A DNA stretch of 52,746 nucleotides, taken from SCGC-AAA471-B05 sp032249055 (lineage in GTDB: Archaea > Thermoproteota > Thermoprotei > Gearchaeales > Gearchaeaceae). Position 1 is the stretch's first letter. Every line of letters starts with the position of its first letter. The DNA is taken from the NCBI GenBank assembly GCA_032249055.1, contig JAVVGP010000001.1, positions 1 to 52,746 of the forward strand, written 5' to 3'. A model generated the notes under the pieces. The model saw only the letters and a list, made by a program, of their open reading frames with translations. It was not told the origin of the DNA and did no database searches. This document shows positions 25,559 to 33,770 of this stretch, piece after piece. A program made the translations under genes and the position numbers.

Positions 25559-25719
25559 TGGGCAAACCAACACCTAAAGAAAGAAAGTTCGGCAAAGCTG
25601 TTTCTAAGTGTAAGCGTTGTGGTACTACGAGAGGCGTAATAAAAAAGTATAATTTATATTATTGTAGAAGATGTTTTAGAGAAATTGCTCCTTTGATCGG
25701 ATTTAAAAAATATGAATAA
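25558..25719 (+). CDS. rps14: Ribosomal protein S14 (uS14, zinc-binding)
   Basis: The gene encodes 53 residues: MGKPTPKERKFG, then a zinc site of Cys18, Cys21, Cys36 and Cys39 (KCKRCG and YCRRCF), ending GFKKYE. Starting on the last base of the L5 stop codon, it is in the standard L5-S14-S8 position. The zinc-containing C+ form is the usual archaeal type. A 37-bp gap separates it from S8. Confidence 0.96.
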   Translation: MGKPTPKERKFGKAVSKCKRCGTTRGVIKKYNLYYCRRCFREIAPLIGFKKYE

Positions 25720-25756
25720 AGGTTTATATGTTGCTTTTTTAAAATAATAAGTTATC

Positions 25757-26140
25757 ATGAGGCTCCTTGCTAATATGATAACTTCAATTAAAAATGCAGA
25801 GATGAGGAATAAAAAAGAATGCCTAGTTTATCCTTCATCAAAACTTTTGATTGAGGTGTTAAAAACAATTCAACGTCATAGATATATTGGAGAATTTGAA
25901 GTAATAGATGATGGAAGAGGTTCTAAGATTAGAATACAATTGCTTGGAAGAATAAATAATTGCGGTATAATAAAACCTAGACTAGGATATAGTTACAGAG
26001 AATTTGTTAAGTTAGAGAGTAAATATTTGCCTAGCAGAGATATTGGAATAATTATAGTAACTACGAGCCAAGGTGTTATGACAACAAAAGAAGCTTTTGA
26101 AAAAAGAATAGGAGGAATAGCTTTAGCTTATGTCTATTAA
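25757..26140 (+). CDS. rps8: Ribosomal protein S8 (uS8)
   Basis: This 127-residue protein shows LANMITSIKNAEMRNKKECLVYPSSKLLIEVLK, IGEFEVIDDGRGSKIRIQL and ITTSQGVMTTKEA-like (VTTSQGVMTTKEAFEKRIGG) segments, the uS8 hallmark. It overlaps L6 by 11 bp. Confidence 0.96.
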   Translation: MRLLANMITSIKNAEMRNKKECLVYPSSKLLIEVLKTIQRHRYIGEFEVIDDGRGSKIRIQLLGRINNCGIIKPRLGYSYREFVKLESKYLPSRDIGIIIVTTSQGVMTTKEAFEKRIGGIALAYVY

Positions 26141-26699
26141 TCAAATAATTTTTAGGGAAGAATTAACTATACCTGAAGGTGTAAATGTAGATATCGATGA
26201 TAATTATATAATAAAAATACGGGGTCCAAAAGGTGAAATTGTAAAAGACTTTAGTCCAAAAAAGCTAAACATCTCTAAAAATAAATATAAAATTTATAAA
26301 GAAAATAACAAAATTATAATAGAAGTTTATATTAAAGGTAGAAGAGGTAAAGCTTTATTATATACTTTATTATCAAAAATAAGAAATTCAATTAAGGGAG
26401 TAATTGAAGGATATGTATATAAGCTTAAAATTGTTTATATACACTTTCCTATAAGTGTTAAAGTTAAAGGAGACACCGTTTACATTGAAAACTTTATTGG
26501 TGAAAGAGCGCCAAGAATAGCAAAAATTATAGGCAAATATACACAGGTAAAAGTTGAAGGAGAGGATATAATAGTAAGTGGAATAGATAAAGACGAAGTA
26601 AGTCAAACAGCTTTTAATATTCAATTAGCAACAAAAATTAAAGATAAGGATCCTAGAAAGTTCTTGGATGGAATTTATGTTTATTATAGAGGAAAATGA
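26130..26699 (+). CDS. rpl6: Ribosomal protein L6 (uL6)
   Basis: The 189-residue protein has two repeated L6 domains: IPEGVNVDID and IKIRGPKGEIVKDF in the first, KLKIVYIHFPISVKVKGDTVYIENFIGERAPR in the second, then VSGIDKDEVSQTAFNIQLATKI with DPRKFLDGIYVY at the C terminus. It overlaps L32e by 4 bp. Confidence 0.96.
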   Translation: MSINQIIFREELTIPEGVNVDIDDNYIIKIRGPKGEIVKDFSPKKLNISKNKYKIYKENNKIIIEVYIKGRRGKALLYTLLSKIRNSIKGVIEGYVYKLKIVYIHFPISVKVKGDTVYIENFIGERAPRIAKIIGKYTQVKVEGEDIIVSGIDKDEVSQTAFNIQLATKIKDKDPRKFLDGIYVYYRGK

Positions 26700-27079
26700 A
26701 GGACATAGATAAAGCTTTAAAAATTAGAGAAAAACAAAAAAGAAAGTTACCAGATTTTGTAAGAGCAGATTCATGGAAGGTTAAAAGACTTGAAGATTCA
26801 GGTTGGAGAAGACCTAAAGGTTTAGATACTAAAATGCGTTTAAAGAGGAAAGGATGGCCTCCTCTTGTAAATATAGGATATAGAAAGATTAAAAAGGCAA
26901 GATATTTGCATCCTTCCGGCTTAATTGAAGTCCTTGTTCATAATGCTAAGGAAGTAGAAAAATTAGATAAAAATAAACATATAATAAGAATAGCTGCCTC
27001 TGTAGGCAAAAAGAAAAGATTACAAATATTAGAGATTGCCAATAAGCTTGGTATAAAAGTAGCAAATCCGGTGGTTTAA
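26696..27079 (+). CDS. rpl32e: Ribosomal protein L32e
   Basis: This 127-residue protein shows KRKLPDFVRADSWKVKRLEDSGWRRPKGLDTKMRLKRKGWP, then VNIGYRKIKKARYLHPSG and VHNAKEVEKL. It is shorter than eukaryotic homologues and typical for archaea. It lies one base before L19e. Confidence 0.96.
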   Translation: MKDIDKALKIREKQKRKLPDFVRADSWKVKRLEDSGWRRPKGLDTKMRLKRKGWPPLVNIGYRKIKKARYLHPSGLIEVLVHNAKEVEKLDKNKHIIRIAASVGKKKRLQILEIANKLGIKVANPVV

Positions 27080-27080
27080 A

Positions 27081-27524
27081 ATGAGCTTAGATTATGTAAA
27101 AGAATTAGCTGCTAAAGTAAAAGGCGTAGGTAAAAGTAGAATATACATAGATCCTGAATATTATGATAAATTATCAACAGTAATTTCACGTGAAGAAGTA
27201 AAAAAATTAATTGAAGATGGCATAATAAAAATCAAACCTAAAAAAGGAATTAGTAAAGGAAGGTTTAGAAAAAAATTAAAGCAAAAGAGAAAAGGATTAC
27301 GAAAAGGGCCAGGAAGTATAAAAGGAAAAAAGATCAAAATTAAGAAAAAGGAATATGTAAAAAGAATAAGAGGTCTTAGAAAATACTTAAGGAATCTATA
27401 CGATAAAGGACTTATCGATAATAAATTATATCAAAAGTTAAGGAAATATGTAAAAGCTGGAGTACTAACATCGCGAGCAAAAATTAGAGCATATATTGAA
27501 AGTTATAAAAGTAGTCAGACTTAA
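27081..27524 (+). CDS. rpl19e: Ribosomal protein L19e
   Basis: The 147-residue protein has VGKSRIYIDPEYYDKLSTVISREEVKKLIEDGIIKIKP, the basic linker KGRFRKKLKQKRKGLRKGPGSIKG and the helical RIRGLRKYLRNLYDKGLID region. It ends one base before the L18 ATG. Confidence 0.96.
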   Translation: MSLDYVKELAAKVKGVGKSRIYIDPEYYDKLSTVISREEVKKLIEDGIIKIKPKKGISKGRFRKKLKQKRKGLRKGPGSIKGKKIKIKKKEYVKRIRGLRKYLRNLYDKGLIDNKLYQKLRKYVKAGVLTSRAKIRAYIESYKSSQT

Positions 27525-27525
27525 A

Positions 27526-28107
27526 ATGTCTAAGAAAATATTAAAATTTAAACGTAGAAGGAAAGGTTTAACAAACTATTATAAGCGAAAAGTATTTGTA
27601 ATTTCTGGAAAAACGAGGTTAGTTGTAAGAAAATCTAATAAATACATTACTGTTCAATTTATCAAGCCTGCTATTAAAGGAGATATATGTTTGGCAGGAA
27701 TTAATTCAATAATTTTAAAGAAATTCGGATGGCCTTATAGTTGTAAAAACTTGCCTGCATGCTATTTAATTGGATATATAGCTGGTAAAATTGCTCTTCA
27801 AAAGAAAATAGAAAATGTAGCATTGGACATAGGCTTGCATTCTGCTACTAAAGGTTCAAGAATTTTTGCTGTAGTTAAAGGAATTTTAGATGCAGGACTA
27901 AAAGTTCCTGTGGATCCAGAAATGCTTCCCTCTGAAGAACGTATAAAAGGTTATCATATAATCAAATATGCTAAACTTTTAAAAGAAACAAACGAAGAAA
28001 ATTACAAAAAACGTTTTTCTTATTATATTTCACAAAATATTTTACCTGAAAATATGGAAGAATATTTTAATAAAACATTTTCATTAATTAAAGAGAGGTT
28101 TGGATAA
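27526..28107 (+). CDS. rpl18: Ribosomal protein L18 (uL18)
   Basis: I choose ATG 27526, just after the L19e stop (193 residues); the longer frame starting at 27496 would overlap L19e and adds unlikely residues. FKRRRKGLTNYYKRK, SGKTRLVVRKSNKYITVQFI and ALDIGLHSATKGSRIFAVVKGILDAGL are typical of archaeal L18, which binds 5S rRNA with L5. Confidence 0.95.
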   Translation: MSKKILKFKRRRKGLTNYYKRKVFVISGKTRLVVRKSNKYITVQFIKPAIKGDICLAGINSIILKKFGWPYSCKNLPACYLIGYIAGKIALQKKIENVALDIGLHSATKGSRIFAVVKGILDAGLKVPVDPEMLPSEERIKGYHIIKYAKLLKETNEENYKKRFSYYISQNILPENMEEYFNKTFSLIKERFG

Positions 28108-28108
28108 A

Positions 28109-28714
28109 ATGGTTTCATTAGAAAGTTGGGAACCTACAACTACATTAGGAAAATTAGTAAAAGAAGGTAAAATAACTTCTATAGATGAGATCTTTGAAAA
28201 TAATTTAAGAATTCAAGAACCAGCTATTGTGGATATTTTAATTCCTAATCTACAAGTACAAGTGCTTTTTACAAGGGCTGTGCAAAAACAAACAGCAGCA
28301 GGTGAGGTTACAAGATTTGAAAGTCTTGTTGTAGTAGGAGATAAAAATGGTCATGTTGGTATAGGGTTAGGAAAAGCAAAACAAACAAGGAATGCTATAG
28401 AAAAAGCTACTAATAATGCAAAATTAAATATAATACCTGTGATAAGGGGTTGCGGAAGTTGGGAATGTTCATGTAATAGACCTCATAGTGTTCCTTTTAA
28501 AGTTAAAGGAAAATACGGAAGTGTAAGAATAACTCTGTTTCCTGCTCCATATGGCTTAGGTTTAGTAGCAGGTGAATATATAAAACCTATATTTACATTG
28601 GCTGGAATAAGTGATGTATGGACATGGACAAAAGGAAATACAAGTAATCATATAAATTTTGCCTTTGCTGTTTATGATGCTTTTAAAAATCTTTATAAAT
28701 TAAACGTCTTTTAA
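28109..28714 (+). CDS. rps5: Ribosomal protein S5 (uS5)
   Basis: I choose ATG 28109 (201 residues, MVSLESWEP), two bases after the L18 stop; a TTG at 28100 is a poorer candidate. TRFESLVVVGDKNGHVGIGLGKAKQTRNAIEKA and GCGSWECSCNRPHSVPFKVKGKYGSVRITLFPAPYGLGLVAG match the archaeal decoding-fidelity protein. It abuts L30 without a gap. Confidence 0.96.
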   Translation: MVSLESWEPTTTLGKLVKEGKITSIDEIFENNLRIQEPAIVDILIPNLQVQVLFTRAVQKQTAAGEVTRFESLVVVGDKNGHVGIGLGKAKQTRNAIEKATNNAKLNIIPVIRGCGSWECSCNRPHSVPFKVKGKYGSVRITLFPAPYGLGLVAGEYIKPIFTLAGISDVWTWTKGNTSNHINFAFAVYDAFKNLYKLNVF

Positions 28715-29176
28715 ATGCCAGAATTATTAGCTGTAATTAGAATAAGAAGCTTAATAGATAGAAATCCGAAGGTTAGATTTGTTGCTCGTCTTTTGAGATT
28801 AACAAGAGTAAATATATGTACCTTATATCCAAAAACTCCTTCTATACTTGGAATGTTAAAAGTTGTTTCTGAAGTTACAACTTATGGAGAAATAAATAAA
28901 GATGTACTTATAGAACTTTTAAAGAAGAGAGGGAGAATTAAAGGAAACAAAAGACTAACTGAAGAAATTCTTAAAAAGTATAACTTTTCCAGTTTCGAAG
29001 AATTGGCTGAATATATTTTAAAAACTGGAAAAATTCCTAACTTTATTAAGCCAGTATTTAGGCTTTCTCCTCCGAAAAAAGGCTTTAAACATTCTACAAA
29101 AAAGTTTTTTTCTCAAGGAGGAGAATTAGGATATAGAGGAGAAAAAATTAATGAGTTAATTCTACGTATGATTTAA
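28715..29176 (+). CDS. rpl30: Ribosomal protein L30 (uL30)
   Basis: This 153-residue archaeal L30 is longer than the bacterial one. IRIRSLIDRNPKVRFVARLLRLTRVNICTLYPKTPSILGML is the conserved core, and the C-terminal part includes FRLSPPKKGFKHSTKKFFSQGGELGYRGEKIN. It follows S5 directly; 50 bp separate it from L15. Confidence 0.95.
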   Translation: MPELLAVIRIRSLIDRNPKVRFVARLLRLTRVNICTLYPKTPSILGMLKVVSEVTTYGEINKDVLIELLKKRGRIKGNKRLTEEILKKYNFSSFEELAEYILKTGKIPNFIKPVFRLSPPKKGFKHSTKKFFSQGGELGYRGEKINELILRMI

Positions 29177-29226
29177 GAATAACTTTTTATTTCTTTATTT
29201 ATGTATTTATTTTATATCATGCTTAT

Positions 29227-29682
29227 ATGGTAACAAGAAAAGAAAAAAAGTCAAGAAAGCTTCGGGGTTATCGAACGCATGGTTATGGTAGAGTCGGTCA
29301 GCATAGAAAAAGTGGCTCTAAAGGCGGTGTTGGAAATGCAGGAAGGAAAAGTGGCAAACATAAGTGGAGTTGGGTATTAAGATATGAGCCTGATTATTTT
29401 GGTAAGCATGGATTTGTAAGACCAAATAGAAAATATTATAAGGCAATAAATCTAGATCAAATTTCAAATATCGCTTTTTCTTTAATTGAAAAAGGAATTT
29501 TAAAACCTAATGAAAATGGTTACTATGAAATAGATTTAACCGAATGGGGGTTTGATAAAGTTTTAAGCAACGGTTCATTAAATAACAAGTTCATTATAAA
29601 AGCAAAATTCTTTAGTGAAAAAGCTTTAGAAAAAATAAAATCATTAGGAAGCATACCAGTTGTGAAAAATGCCGGCTCTTGA
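29227..29682 (+). CDS. rpl15: Ribosomal protein L15 (uL15)
   Basis: The 151-residue protein shows RKLRGYRTHGYGRVGQHRKSGSKGGVGNAGRKSGKHKW, the glycine- and lysine-rich archaeal N terminus, and a C-terminal LGSIPVVKNAGS. It overlaps the SecY gene by 14 bp, coupling ribosome and translocon synthesis. Confidence 0.96.
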   Translation: MVTRKEKKSRKLRGYRTHGYGRVGQHRKSGSKGGVGNAGRKSGKHKWSWVLRYEPDYFGKHGFVRPNRKYYKAINLDQISNIAFSLIEKGILKPNENGYYEIDLTEWGFDKVLSNGSLNNKFIIKAKFFSEKALEKIKSLGSIPVVKNAGS

Positions 29683-31090
29683 ATCCTTAAGACCTATATT
29701 ATCTATATTACCTGAAGTTCCCAAAGCAAAAAGAATAGTAAGTTTTAGAGAAAAATTAGTTTGGACTGTAATTATTTTAACAATTTATTTAGCTTTTACA
29801 CAAATACCCTTATATCCTATTGCAAAGGAACAACAAGAAGCATTTTCACCTTTATTTTCGATAATTTTTGCTGCAAGATTTGGTACATTAGCACAATTAG
29901 GTGTAGGACCAATTGTTACTGCAGGTTTAATAATGCAATTACTTGTGGGTTCAAAGATACTTAATTTGGATCTTACTGATAGAAGGCAAAGAGCTTTATT
30001 TACAGGAACCCAAAAATTACTTGCAATATTGTTTACTTTATTGGAAGCAATTGTTTTTGTAGCAGGTGGATTATTAAAAGTTCCAAGCATGTCTGCAGCA
30101 GTTTTAGTCGTTATTCAATTGTTTGCTGTAGGTATATTAATAATCTTATTTGATGAGATATTACAAAAAGGCTGGGGTTTTGGTAGTGCAGTAAGCCTAT
30201 TCATATTGGCAGGTGTAGCCTCACAAATTTTTACTGAATTATTTAGTCCTGTAATTATTAATGGAAGCTATGTTGGCTTCTTTCCCCGTTTGATTCATGT
30301 TACTGCTGGAGGTGATACTGTCACTCACTTAATATTTGGCAATCCTAACATAGCAAGATCTTCTTCACTTATAGGTTTTGTTGCCATGATTATAGTTTTA
30401 TTTTTGATAGTTTATCTTCAAGGAGTAAAAATAGAAATTCCTGTAGCTTATCCTAAGTACGGAGGATTAAAAGCTAAAATACCATTACAGTTAATATATG
30501 TTTCAAACGTTCCTGTAATATTAGCTGGAGCTTTAACTGCTAACTTGCTTTTCTTTTCTCAAATGACTTGGAATAATTATAATAGATCAAATACTGATCC
30601 TATTTTAAATATGATAGCTCAATTTAATGTTGTAGAAAATCAAGCGGTACCTACTGGTGGTTTAATTTATTATTTATCTCCACCAAGAAACATGTATAAC
30701 GTAATGAATGATCCGCTTCATGCAATAATATATATTTTAATTTTTTCAGGACTTTGTGTTCTTTTTGCAAAAGCATGGGTAGAAACATCTGGAATGAGTG
30801 CAGAAGAACAAGCTAAAAGAATGATCAAATCAGGTATACAAGTAAAAGGATTTAGACATAGTGAAATTGTTTTAAAGCAACTTCTTAACAGATATATACC
30901 TACATTAACGTGGTTTAGTGGTTTAATTATAGGGCTTCTTGCGGCTGTTTCTGATACTGTAGGAATAATTGGAACTGGAATAGGTATTTTATTAGCTGTT
31001 GGTATTATTTATCAATATTACAGGATTTTGTTGCAACAAAAAATTGAAGAGGAATTTCCATCACTTGCAAGATTTTTGAAAGGAGAATGA
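29669..31090 (+). CDS. secY: Protein translocase subunit SecY (Sec61 alpha)
   Basis: The 473-residue protein is the protein-conducting channel of the cytoplasmic membrane with about ten hydrophobic membrane segments. LRPILSILPEVPKAKRIVSFREKLVWT is the amphipathic N terminus, a plug-like region and GVGPIVTAGLIMQLLVGS follow, and KSGIQVKGFRHSE... LLNRYIPTLTWFSG marks the cytosolic loop before the last helices. Length is normal. The stop overlaps the next gene (ATGA), an Oxa1/EMC3-type protein, which suggests joint use in membrane insertion. Confidence 0.97.
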   Translation: MPALESLRPILSILPEVPKAKRIVSFREKLVWTVIILTIYLAFTQIPLYPIAKEQQEAFSPLFSIIFAARFGTLAQLGVGPIVTAGLIMQLLVGSKILNLDLTDRRQRALFTGTQKLLAILFTLLEAIVFVAGGLLKVPSMSAAVLVVIQLFAVGILIILFDEILQKGWGFGSAVSLFILAGVASQIFTELFSPVIINGSYVGFFPRLIHVTAGGDTVTHLIFGNPNIARSSSLIGFVAMIIVLFLIVYLQGVKIEIPVAYPKYGGLKAKIPLQLIYVSNVPVILAGALTANLLFFSQMTWNNYNRSNTDPILNMIAQFNVVENQAVPTGGLIYYLSPPRNMYNVMNDPLHAIIYILIFSGLCVLFAKAWVETSGMSAEEQAKRMIKSGIQVKGFRHSEIVLKQLLNRYIPTLTWFSGLIIGLLAAVSDTVGIIGTGIGILLAVGIIYQYYRILLQQKIEEEFPSLARFLKGE

Positions 31091-31545
31091 TAATAACAGA
31101 TTCGCCACTCGTTGCTACTTTTTTAATTTTTTTATTTGCTATACCTCCACCTTTAATTTCAGCTTTAGTTAGTAGAATAATTATAAGCAAATTTTTCGGT
31201 TTAGAAAGATATAGAAGAATAATGAAGGAAATAAGAGAATTTGATTCAGAATTTTTTAAAGCAGTGAGAAGTAAAGATACTCAGAAATTAAATAAGCTAC
31301 AAGCAAAGAAACCTTATATTGATAAAATGAGATGGCAAACAACTAAAATAAGTTTTTTAAACACAATGATTCTTTTTATACCTTACCTTATGTTTTTTAT
31401 TTGGTTAAGCCAAATTTTTAGCTTAATACAAGGTATTGCTTTCTTTCCCTTAATTTCTCAGGAAATAGGTTTTCTTTGGTGGTATCTTATCTGTATTTTC
31501 TTTATAAGTTTATTAGTAAATAGAGCAGTAGGCATATATTATTAG
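31087..31545 (+). CDS. DUF106/EMC3-TMCO1-like membrane protein (Oxa1 superfamily insertase)
   Basis: This 152-residue protein has a hydrophobic segment at about residues 8-30, a charged, probably coiled-coil cytosolic stretch (about 45-95), and two closely spaced hydrophobic segments (about 100-145). This is the layout of archaeal DUF106 proteins, related to YidC/Oxa1/EMC3, which help insert membrane proteins. Coupling to secY by a 4-bp overlap supports a shared function. There is no clear catalytic motif, as expected for an insertase. Confidence 0.85.
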   Translation: MIITDSPLVATFLIFLFAIPPPLISALVSRIIISKFFGLERYRRIMKEIREFDSEFFKAVRSKDTQKLNKLQAKKPYIDKMRWQTTKISFLNTMILFIPYLMFFIWLSQIFSLIQGIAFFPLISQEIGFLWWYLICIFFISLLVNRAVGIYY

Positions 31546-31573
31546 CCATATTAAATATAAATAATACAGTAAT

Positions 31574-31834
31574 ATGCCAAGACCTTCATTAAGAAGGAAA
31601 AAATATCGTATTGTAAAAACACCTGGAGGAAGGCATGTTATTCACTATTTAAAAGAAAAAAGAAATAAGGATAAATGCGCAATTTGTAAATCCGAATTGC
31701 ATGGAACAAATCATGGTTACGAAAGCTTGCCCAAATCCTCAAGAAGACCTAAAAGGATGTTTGGCGGATATTTATGTCCTAATTGTTTGAAAAAGGTTCT
31801 TGAAAATAAAGTAATTAGTACTTTTTTAACTTGA
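31574..31834 (+). CDS. rpl34e: Ribosomal protein L34e
   Basis: The 86-residue protein begins MPRPSLRRKKYRIVKTPGGRHVIHYLKEKR, then a zinc site with CAIC and CPNC. LPKSSRRPKRMFGGYLCPNC is the conserved C-terminal half. Its stop codon overlaps the TTG start of the cytidylate kinase gene, an arrangement common in crenarchaea. Confidence 0.95.
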   Translation: MPRPSLRRKKYRIVKTPGGRHVIHYLKEKRNKDKCAICKSELHGTNHGYESLPKSSRRPKRMFGGYLCPNCLKKVLENKVISTFLT

Positions 31835-32394
31835 ATATAGTAATAGCTATAAGCGGTCCTCCTGCATCGGGCAAATCAACATATGCTAAAATTATTTCTC
31901 AAGAATTAGGGTTAAGATTATTTTCAACAGGTGCAGCGTTCAGAGAAATAGCTAAAAAATTGAATGTAAATTTAGAAGAATTTCATGCTTTGGCTGAGAA
32001 AAATTATGAGTATGATATCATGGTAGATAAAATGGCTTTGGAGGAAGCTAAAAAAGGCAATATTGTAATTGAAGGACATTTAGCTTGTTGGTTCTTAAAG
32101 GATATAGCAGATCTAAAAATCTATGTAACTGCACCTTTGAATGAAAGAATTAAAAGGTTAATGGAAAGAGAAGGTAAAAGTTATGAAGAAGCTAAGAAAG
32201 AAATTTTAGCTAGAGAGAAAAGCAATAAAAAAAGATACATGGAAATTTATGGTATAAACATCGATGATTTATCTCCTGTAGATATAATGATTAACACTGC
32301 ATTATTTGGGATTGAAGATGTTGCAAAAATACTTATATTTATAATAAAATCATATGTTTCTAAGAAAAATGCCACCACTAGTAACATTAGGTAG
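31831..32394 (+). CDS. cmk: Cytidylate kinase
   Basis: The 187-residue kinase phosphorylates CMP and dCMP. The P-loop GPPASGKS is at residues 9-16; FSTGAAFREIAKKLN is the substrate-binding segment, IVIEGHLACWFL a strand-turn near the lid, and REGKSYEEAKKEILAREKSNKKRYMEIYGINIDDLSP the family signature. It starts at TTG inside the L34e stop and overlaps L14e by 26 bp. Confidence 0.95.
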   Translation: MNIVIAISGPPASGKSTYAKIISQELGLRLFSTGAAFREIAKKLNVNLEEFHALAEKNYEYDIMVDKMALEEAKKGNIVIEGHLACWFLKDIADLKIYVTAPLNERIKRLMEREGKSYEEAKKEILAREKSNKKRYMEIYGINIDDLSPVDIMINTALFGIEDVAKILIFIIKSYVSKKNATTSNIR

Positions 32395-32668
32395 GGTTTG
32401 TGTTAAGATAAGAGGTAGAGATGCTGGAAGAAAGTGCGTAATAGTTAACATTATAGATAAAAATTATGTTGTTGTGACAGGACCGAAAAGCTTAACAGGA
32501 GTTAGAAGGAGAAAAGTAAATGTTGACCATTTAATATTTTTACCATATGTATTAAAAATAAGCAAAAATGCCTCAGATTTCGAAGTATTGCAAAGTATAG
32601 AAAAAGCAAATCTGATTTCTTTCTTTAGAGAAGGTGTTGTCATAGATGCAAAGAAAGATCTTATATAA
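32369..32668 (+). CDS. rpl14e: Ribosomal protein L14e
   Basis: I choose ATG 32369, giving 99 residues starting MPPLVTLGRVCVKIRGRDAGRKC, the family N terminus; an ATG at 32354 would add five residues. VVTGPKSLTGVRRRKVNVDHL is the conserved core with KOW-like fold. The gene is wedged between cmk and cbf5, overlapping both, as in other crenarchaea. Confidence 0.93.
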   Translation: MPPLVTLGRVCVKIRGRDAGRKCVIVNIIDKNYVVVTGPKSLTGVRRRKVNVDHLIFLPYVLKISKNASDFEVLQSIEKANLISFFREGVVIDAKKDLI

Positions 32669-33625
32669 AGAGGCTACAAAACACAAAATTATACTTTCTC
32701 CAATACCCTTGATAAAGAAAAGTATTGAAGAAAAACTACAATTGGGTTATTCAATTATAGATAAACCTAAAGGGCCTACAAGTCATCAAATAGCTGCATG
32801 GATAAGAGATGAATTTCAATCTCCTGTGGCCCACAGCGGGACTCTAGATTATTAAGGGGAAATCCCGCTGTCTCGGGCTTATTAATAATACTTTTTGGAA
32901 GAGCTAGAAAAGTAGCCGATTTGCTAGCTAAAATGGATAAAGAATACATTTGTGAAATGCAATTACATGAAAATGTAGATAAAAATGAACTTGAAAAAGT
33001 CATTAAAATGTTTGTAGGAGAAATTTATCAAAAGCCACCTTTAAGATCAGCTGTTAGTAAAAAGCCTCGTATAAGGAAAATTTATAACATAGAAATTCTT
33101 GACTTTAAAGATAGAAATGTACTATTAAAAATTAAATGTCAAGCAGGAACATACATTAGAAAATTATGTCATGATATAGGTGAAATATTAGGTTGCGGAG
33201 CCCATATGAAAGATTTAAGAAGAACAGGTATAGGAACTTTAAACGAAAACGATAGAAGAGTAGTAACTTTACATGAACTATTTGGTGCTTATAGAGAATG
33301 GAAAAATTATAATAATCCTACTTATTTAAATGAATTTGTAAGACCTTTAGAAGAATTGTTATTCTTTTTACCTAAAATTTATGTTAAAGATTCTTCTCTA
33401 TTTTCTATTACGCATGGATCTTTTGTAGCTTCCCCTGCAGTTATAGCTGTAACTTCTGATGTTAAAGCTAAATCTATAGTTACGATTAATACAGTTTATA
33501 ATGAAATAATTGCTATAGGTAAATCTGAGCTAAATTCTGAGGAAATTGTAAAGTCAAAATCTGGTATAGTTGCAAAAGTAGATAAAGTATTAAGAATTAT
33601 AGAAAACGCCGGGAGTGGGATTTGA
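32646..33625 (+). CDS. cbf5: RNA pseudouridine synthase Cbf5, interrupted by a 14-nt intron
   Basis: Exon 1 (32646-32847) plus exon 2 (32862-33625) gives an in-frame 321-residue protein. Unspliced, a stop follows directly after the catalytic HSGTLD motif; splicing restores GTLDPAVSGLL. KPKGPTSHQ and CQAGTYIRKLCHDIGEILG are further TruB/Cbf5 motifs, and a PUA domain fills the C terminus. Cbf5 is the catalytic subunit of H/ACA ribonucleoproteins and also modifies tRNA U55. Crenarchaeal cbf5 introns near this site are known. The stop codon lies inside the antisense tRNA-Ser(GGA) gene. Confidence 0.93.
32848..32861 (+). other. Predicted 14-nt pre-mRNA intron in cbf5 (bulge-helix-bulge)
   Basis: Exon strands ACAGCGGGA (32833-32841) and TCCCGCTGT (32863-32871) form a 9-bp outer helix. 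CTCT (32842-32845) pairs with intron GGGG (32856-32859) with two G-U pairs, flanked by bulges AGA and AAA. Cutting after the second base of each bulge removes exactly 14 nt and keeps the frame. The inner loop TTATTAA is too short for a third helix, so this is a relaxed motif. Confidence 0.85.
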
Positions 33626-33691
33626 ACCCACGCGGGGAAAATCCCCACAGGCTCTCCAGGCCTGCGCCTTACCAGGCTAGGCAATCCCGGC
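33607..33691 (-). tRNA. tRNA-Ser (anticodon GGA)
   Basis: The minus strand forms acceptor GCCGGGA/TCCCGGC, D-arm GCC...GGC, anticodon stem CAGGC/GCCTG with loop CTGGAGA, long variable arm GGGGA/TCCCC and T-arm GTGGG-TTCAAAT-CCCAC, discriminator G, no CCA. It is intronless. It is the same as tRNA-Ser(GCT) at 44102 outside the anticodon arm. Its 3' half overlaps the last 19 bases of cbf5 on the other strand. Confidence 0.97.
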
Positions 33692-33735
33692 TCTATAAAA
33701 AATAATTTTTAGAGAAATATTTTTGCTTTTTTAAA

Positions 33736-33748
33736 AAAATTTAAGTAA
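33736..33748 (+). promoter_or_regulatory. TATA-like element before S13
   Basis: AAAATTTAAGTAA is centred about 28 bp before the S13 ATG at 33771, matching leaderless spacing. The surrounding 79 bp between tRNA-Ser(GGA) and S13 must also serve the divergent tRNA promoter. Confidence 0.45.
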
Positions 33749-33770
33749 AAAACAATAATATACTTTTATC

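Noticed and set aside
29785..30090. Minus-strand ORF of 101 codons opposite secY
   Set aside because: Antisense shadow of the SecY membrane helices; no family resemblance.
32646..32855. cbf5 as a frameshifted or nonsense pseudogene
   Set aside because: Removing 14 nt that satisfy the bulge-helix-bulge rule restores both frame and the conserved GTLDPxVSG sequence; decay or a sequencing error would not produce the flanking 9-bp helix.
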